A stretch of 45,276 bases of DNA from JBMNQI01 sp050944055. GTDB lineage: Bacteria > Bacillota > Clostridia > Oscillospirales > Oscillospiraceae. The stretch covers positions 1 through 45,276 of the forward strand of contig JBMNQI010000011.1 of the NCBI GenBank assembly GCA_050944055.1, given 5' to 3'. The translations under genes were made by a program, and so were the position numbers. The notes beneath the pieces were generated by a model. That model saw nothing but the letters and a program-made list of their open reading frames with translations, did not search any database and was not told the origin of the DNA. Positions 42,614 to 45,276 of this stretch are shown piece by piece; the stretch's first letter is position 1, and each line of letters opens with the position of its first letter.

Positions 42614-44756
42614 ATCAAACGGCTATACGGTGCTGTCGGCGGAGTCGGCCGAATTCGGTACGGTCACGGTTGTAGGCAGTTTGCCGGGCTGCTATCCCGG
42701 TGAATTCATCGAAGCGGAGGGGCGCTGGATAACGCATCCGAGCCACGGCGAGCAGTTCCAGGCGGATTACGTGCAGCGGAGCCTGCCGGCGACCTCCAAC
42801 ACCATTTTTCAGTATCTGGCTTCCGGCGCGCTTAAAGGCATCGGGCCGGCGACGGCCGAGAGAATAGTCGACGCCTTCGGGGAAAGAGCCCTGGAGGTCA
42901 TCGAGCTTTCACCGGACAAGCTTTCAAGAATTAAGGGCGTGACCCCAAAGCGGGCAAAGGAGATATCAGAATGCTTCAGGCAGCAGACCAGCGTGCGCAG
43001 GCTTATGGATTTTCTGACCGAAAACTCACTGCCGCCTCAGCTTGCGATTCCGCTGCACAGGATTTATGGGGACGACGCTATAAGCGAAATCGGGGAAAAC
43101 CCGTATATACTCGCCGACGAGGACTTCGACGTTCAATTTAGCGATGTCGACGCTCTGGCGCTTCGCCTCGGCATAGACGGGGAGAGCGCCCTGCGCATCC
43201 GGGCTGGCGTGCTTTTCGAGCTCCGCCATAATCTTAATAACGGGCACAGCTTTCTGCCGCGGCACAAACTGGCCGAGGCTACCGCGAAGCTTCTGGATGT
43301 CGGCTATGAATCGGTTCTCAGCGCAATCGAGGAGCTGAGGCTCGTCGGGCAGATAATCTGCGAAAATATCGCGGGGGAGGACGCCTGCTATCTCTATAAC
43401 ATGTACGAAGCCGAGGTGTACACGGCGAAAAGGCTTCTCGGCATGGCCGGGGAAACGGCGCTTTTGCCGGCCAATATAGAAAGGCTCATTGACGAAACGG
43501 GGCGCGAGCAGGGCATAGAATATGCCGACAAGCAGCGCGAGGCGGTCAGGGCGGCGGCGGAAAAGCAGCTCATGGCGCTGACAGGCGGCCCCGGGACAGG
43601 CAAAACCACCTCTGTCCGCGGCATTCTTTCGCTGTTTAACCGCATGGGGCTTGATACGGTGCTCGCCGCCCCGACCGGACGCGCCGCCAAAAGGCTCACA
43701 GAGCTCTGCGGGGCCGAGGCTCAGACCATACACAGGCTGCTTGGAGCGGGCATAGACCCGCATACGGGCCGCATGTGCTTTTCCAGAAATGACAGAAACC
43801 TTCTTTCCGCCGATGCCGTCATACTTGACGAGTGTTCGATGGTGGATATTGAGCTTATAAGGAGTTTGATTTCGGCTATGAAGCCCTCCTGCCGGCTTGT
43901 GCTCGTTGGCGACAGCGACCAGCTCCCGAGCGTGGGGCCGGGCAATGTGTTCGGGGATATAATACGAAGCGGCTCCGTCACGGTCGTCAGGCTCGACGAG
44001 ATTTTCAGGCAGTCGCGGGAGAGCAACATAGTTTTGAACGCCCACAGCATAAACAGGGGAGAGCTGCCCGAGCTGGGCCGCAACGAGAAGGATTTCTTTT
44101 TCCTGCGCCGTAAGGACCCGGACAGGGCGGTGGAGACAATTGTCGAGCTTGTCGGTAAGCGCCTGCCCGAAAATATGGGCATATCGCGCGACAGGATACA
44201 GGTCATTGCGCCCATGCGCAAGGGGAAAACGGGCACAATCAACTTAAACCGCGAGCTTCAGGCGGCGCTCAATCCGCCGGACCATGGAAAAAAAGAGAAA
44301 AAATATCGTGATTTTGTGTTCCGTGAAGGCGATAGGGTGATGCAAATCAGAAATAACTATGATATAATATGGACAGATTCGACAACGGGAGAAGAGGGCG
44401 CCGGTGTATACAACGGCGACGTCGGCGCCGTTGAGCGGATAGAAAACGATACTCTTACGGTGCTTTTTGATGAAAAGCGAGTAGAGTATGTCGAGGATAT
44501 GGTAGAGGACCTGGAGCTGGCCTACGCTGTCACGGTACATAAGGCGCAGGGCAGCGAATACCGCGCCGTCGTTCTGGCCGCACTGGACGTTCCGCATCTT
44601 CTGTGCAACCGTGCCCTGCTCTACACGGCGGTTACGCGCGCCCGCGAGCTTTTCATAATCGTGGGTGACGACGCGATTATCGAGAGGATGACTGCAAACA
44701 ACCGCCACACACGCCGCTACAGCGGGCTCAGGGCAAGACTGATGGATAAGCAATAG
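42561..44756 (+). CDS. recD2: RecD2-type (RecD-like) ATP-dependent DNA helicase
   Basis: 731 residues, AAAGGAGG nine bases before the ATG. The N-terminal region (about 1-200) has the helix-hairpin-helix repeats of RecD2 (LKGIGPATAERIVDAFG, LSRIKGVTPKRAKEIS). The SF1B motor follows: Walker A GGPGTGKTT near residue 340, Walker B VILDECSMVD, GDSDQLPSVGPGNV, DEIFRQS and the C-terminal AYAVTVHKAQGSEYRAVV and LLYTAVTRARE. RecD2 works without RecBC and unwinds 5'-3', acting in replication and mismatch-repair associated processes in Gram-positive bacteria. Its length is ordinary for the family. Confidence 0.95.
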   Translation: MEPEILTGTVKTIIFRNESNGYTVLSAESAEFGTVTVVGSLPGCYPGEFIEAEGRWITHPSHGEQFQADYVQRSLPATSNTIFQYLASGALKGIGPATAERIVDAFGERALEVIELSPDKLSRIKGVTPKRAKEISECFRQQTSVRRLMDFLTENSLPPQLAIPLHRIYGDDAISEIGENPYILADEDFDVQFSDVDALALRLGIDGESALRIRAGVLFELRHNLNNGHSFLPRHKLAEATAKLLDVGYESVLSAIEELRLVGQIICENIAGEDACYLYNMYEAEVYTAKRLLGMAGETALLPANIERLIDETGREQGIEYADKQREAVRAAAEKQLMALTGGPGTGKTTSVRGILSLFNRMGLDTVLAAPTGRAAKRLTELCGAEAQTIHRLLGAGIDPHTGRMCFSRNDRNLLSADAVILDECSMVDIELIRSLISAMKPSCRLVLVGDSDQLPSVGPGNVFGDIIRSGSVTVVRLDEIFRQSRESNIVLNAHSINRGELPELGRNEKDFFFLRRKDPDRAVETIVELVGKRLPENMGISRDRIQVIAPMRKGKTGTINLNRELQAALNPPDHGKKEKKYRDFVFREGDRVMQIRNNYDIIWTDSTTGEEGAGVYNGDVGAVERIENDTLTVLFDEKRVEYVEDMVEDLELAYAVTVHKAQGSEYRAVVLAALDVPHLLCNRALLYTAVTRARELFIIVGDDAIIERMTANNRHTRRYSGLRARLMDKQ

Positions 44757-44819
44757 GGTTACATCAGCGCGCCGCGCCTGGCAATAAGCCTTATAAAGAA
44801 GCTGAAGGAGGGGACCGCC

Positions 44820-45276
44820 ATGAGCAAACACGGTTTTTTCTCAGCACTTCTGGACCTTATTTATCCGCCGCGCTGCGTATTCTGCCGCAGCCTTCTAAGC
44901 AGAGGCGAGCGCGAAGTCTGCAATACGTGCAAAGCGTCCCTGCCGTATACGGAGGGAGCCTCAAAAGTGCAGACGGGTGAATTTTTCGACGGCTGCTGGT
45001 CGGCGCTTTACTATGAGGACAGCGTCCGGGAGTCGATTCTGCGCTACAAGTTCAACGGCAGGACCGAATACGCCAAGTATTACGCGAAGCTGCTGGCGGA
45101 GATCATCAGGGAGAATCTTTCGGGCAAGTACGAGCTTATCACCTGGGTTCCTTTGAGCAAGGAGCGCGAGAAGGACAGGGGATACGACCAGAGCATGCTT
45201 CTTGCTATGGCGGTCGCCGTCGAGCTGGACGACGTAGCCGTGGAAACGCTCCAGAAAATTTCAAATGTGCCGGCGC
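44820..45276 (+). CDS. comF: ComF-family protein, N-terminal part (cut by window end)
   Basis: 152 residues visible from an ATG with AAGGAGGGG upstream. The start has a zinc-ribbon-like pair (CVFCRSLLSRGEREVCNTC), then ILRYKFNGRTEYAKYYAKLLAE and WVPLSKEREKDRGYDQS, the order seen in ComF proteins before the phosphoribosyltransferase-fold PRPP motif, which lies beyond the window. ComF acts in DNA uptake in competent species and is also kept in non-competent ones. It follows recD2 by 63 bases. Confidence 0.9.
   Translation, partial: MSKHGFFSALLDLIYPPRCVFCRSLLSRGEREVCNTCKASLPYTEGASKVQTGEFFDGCWSALYYEDSVRESILRYKFNGRTEYAKYYAKLLAEIIRENLSGKYELITWVPLSKEREKDRGYDQSMLLAMAVAVELDDVAVETLQKISNVPA

Noticed and set aside
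43026..44045. 339-codon frame on the minus strand opposite recD2
   Set aside because: A shadow of the high-GC helicase gene with no domain of its own.

Overview
The window looks like chromosomal DNA of an anaerobic Gram-positive bacterium of the class Clostridia, probably near the Oscillospiraceae. The basis is gene content and signals, not a database search: SLH-domain surface proteins, class I c-di-GMP riboswitches, strong AAGGAGG-type ribosome binding sites, TTGAC/TATAAT promoters, RecD2- and ComF-type genes, and a molybdenum enzyme of anaerobic trihydroxybenzene metabolism. No tRNA, rRNA, insertion sequence, prophage or CRISPR array was seen.

Layout. (1) 1-2571: two convergent SLH genes around a shared hairpin. 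One is the 3' part of a MucBP-like/SLH protein. The other is a secreted transglutaminase-like/SLH protein whose roughly 300-nt leader carries two nearly identical c-di-GMP-I aptamers in tandem behind a good promoter. (2) 3247-21757: an 18-gene co-directional operon for a surface glycan. It holds WbpA/B/D/E enzymes for a 2,3-diacetamido uronic acid, two CE4 deacetylases, a PIG-L deacetylase, a WbqC-like protein, a GNAT and two FemAB-like acyltransferases, a DPM1-like GT2, a DUF354 GT-B-like protein, a geranylgeranyl-reductase-family flavoprotein, a Wzx-like flippase, a large polytopic (GT-C-like) protein, a DUF1616 protein, a CPBP protease and a small membrane protein. A perfect 16-bp hairpin ends it. 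(3) 21828-23540: dgt and a YqfO/CutA-like protein. (4) 23613-28606: a MacB-type ABC transporter diverging from a response regulator/histidine kinase pair, with mirrored direct-repeat operators. (5) 28627-36474, mostly minus strand: a membrane-anchored unknown, a MATE transporter, a radical SAM/SPASM protein, the two subunits of a pyrogallol-phloroglucinol transhydroxylase-like enzyme, and a 56-residue peptide. (6) 36610-45276: radC, uvrB, uvrA, recD2 and a truncated comF.

How the parts fit. The glycan operon has pieces known from archaeal surface glycosylation (polyprenol reductase family, DUF1616, diacetamido uronic acid) and no visible initiating phosphoglycosyltransferase, polymerase or ligase, so it must work with genes elsewhere. 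It lies next to SLH proteins, which bind secondary cell-wall polymers; the link is inferred from position only. Two of its genes (wbpB and the CPBP protease) have complete N-termini but no ATG, GTG or TTG start. Each begins at ATC or ATA behind a Shine-Dalgarno sequence, in the same frame as the TAG stop of the gene before. The transhydroxylase pair suggests that the organism degrades gallate- or pyrogallol-type plant aromatics.
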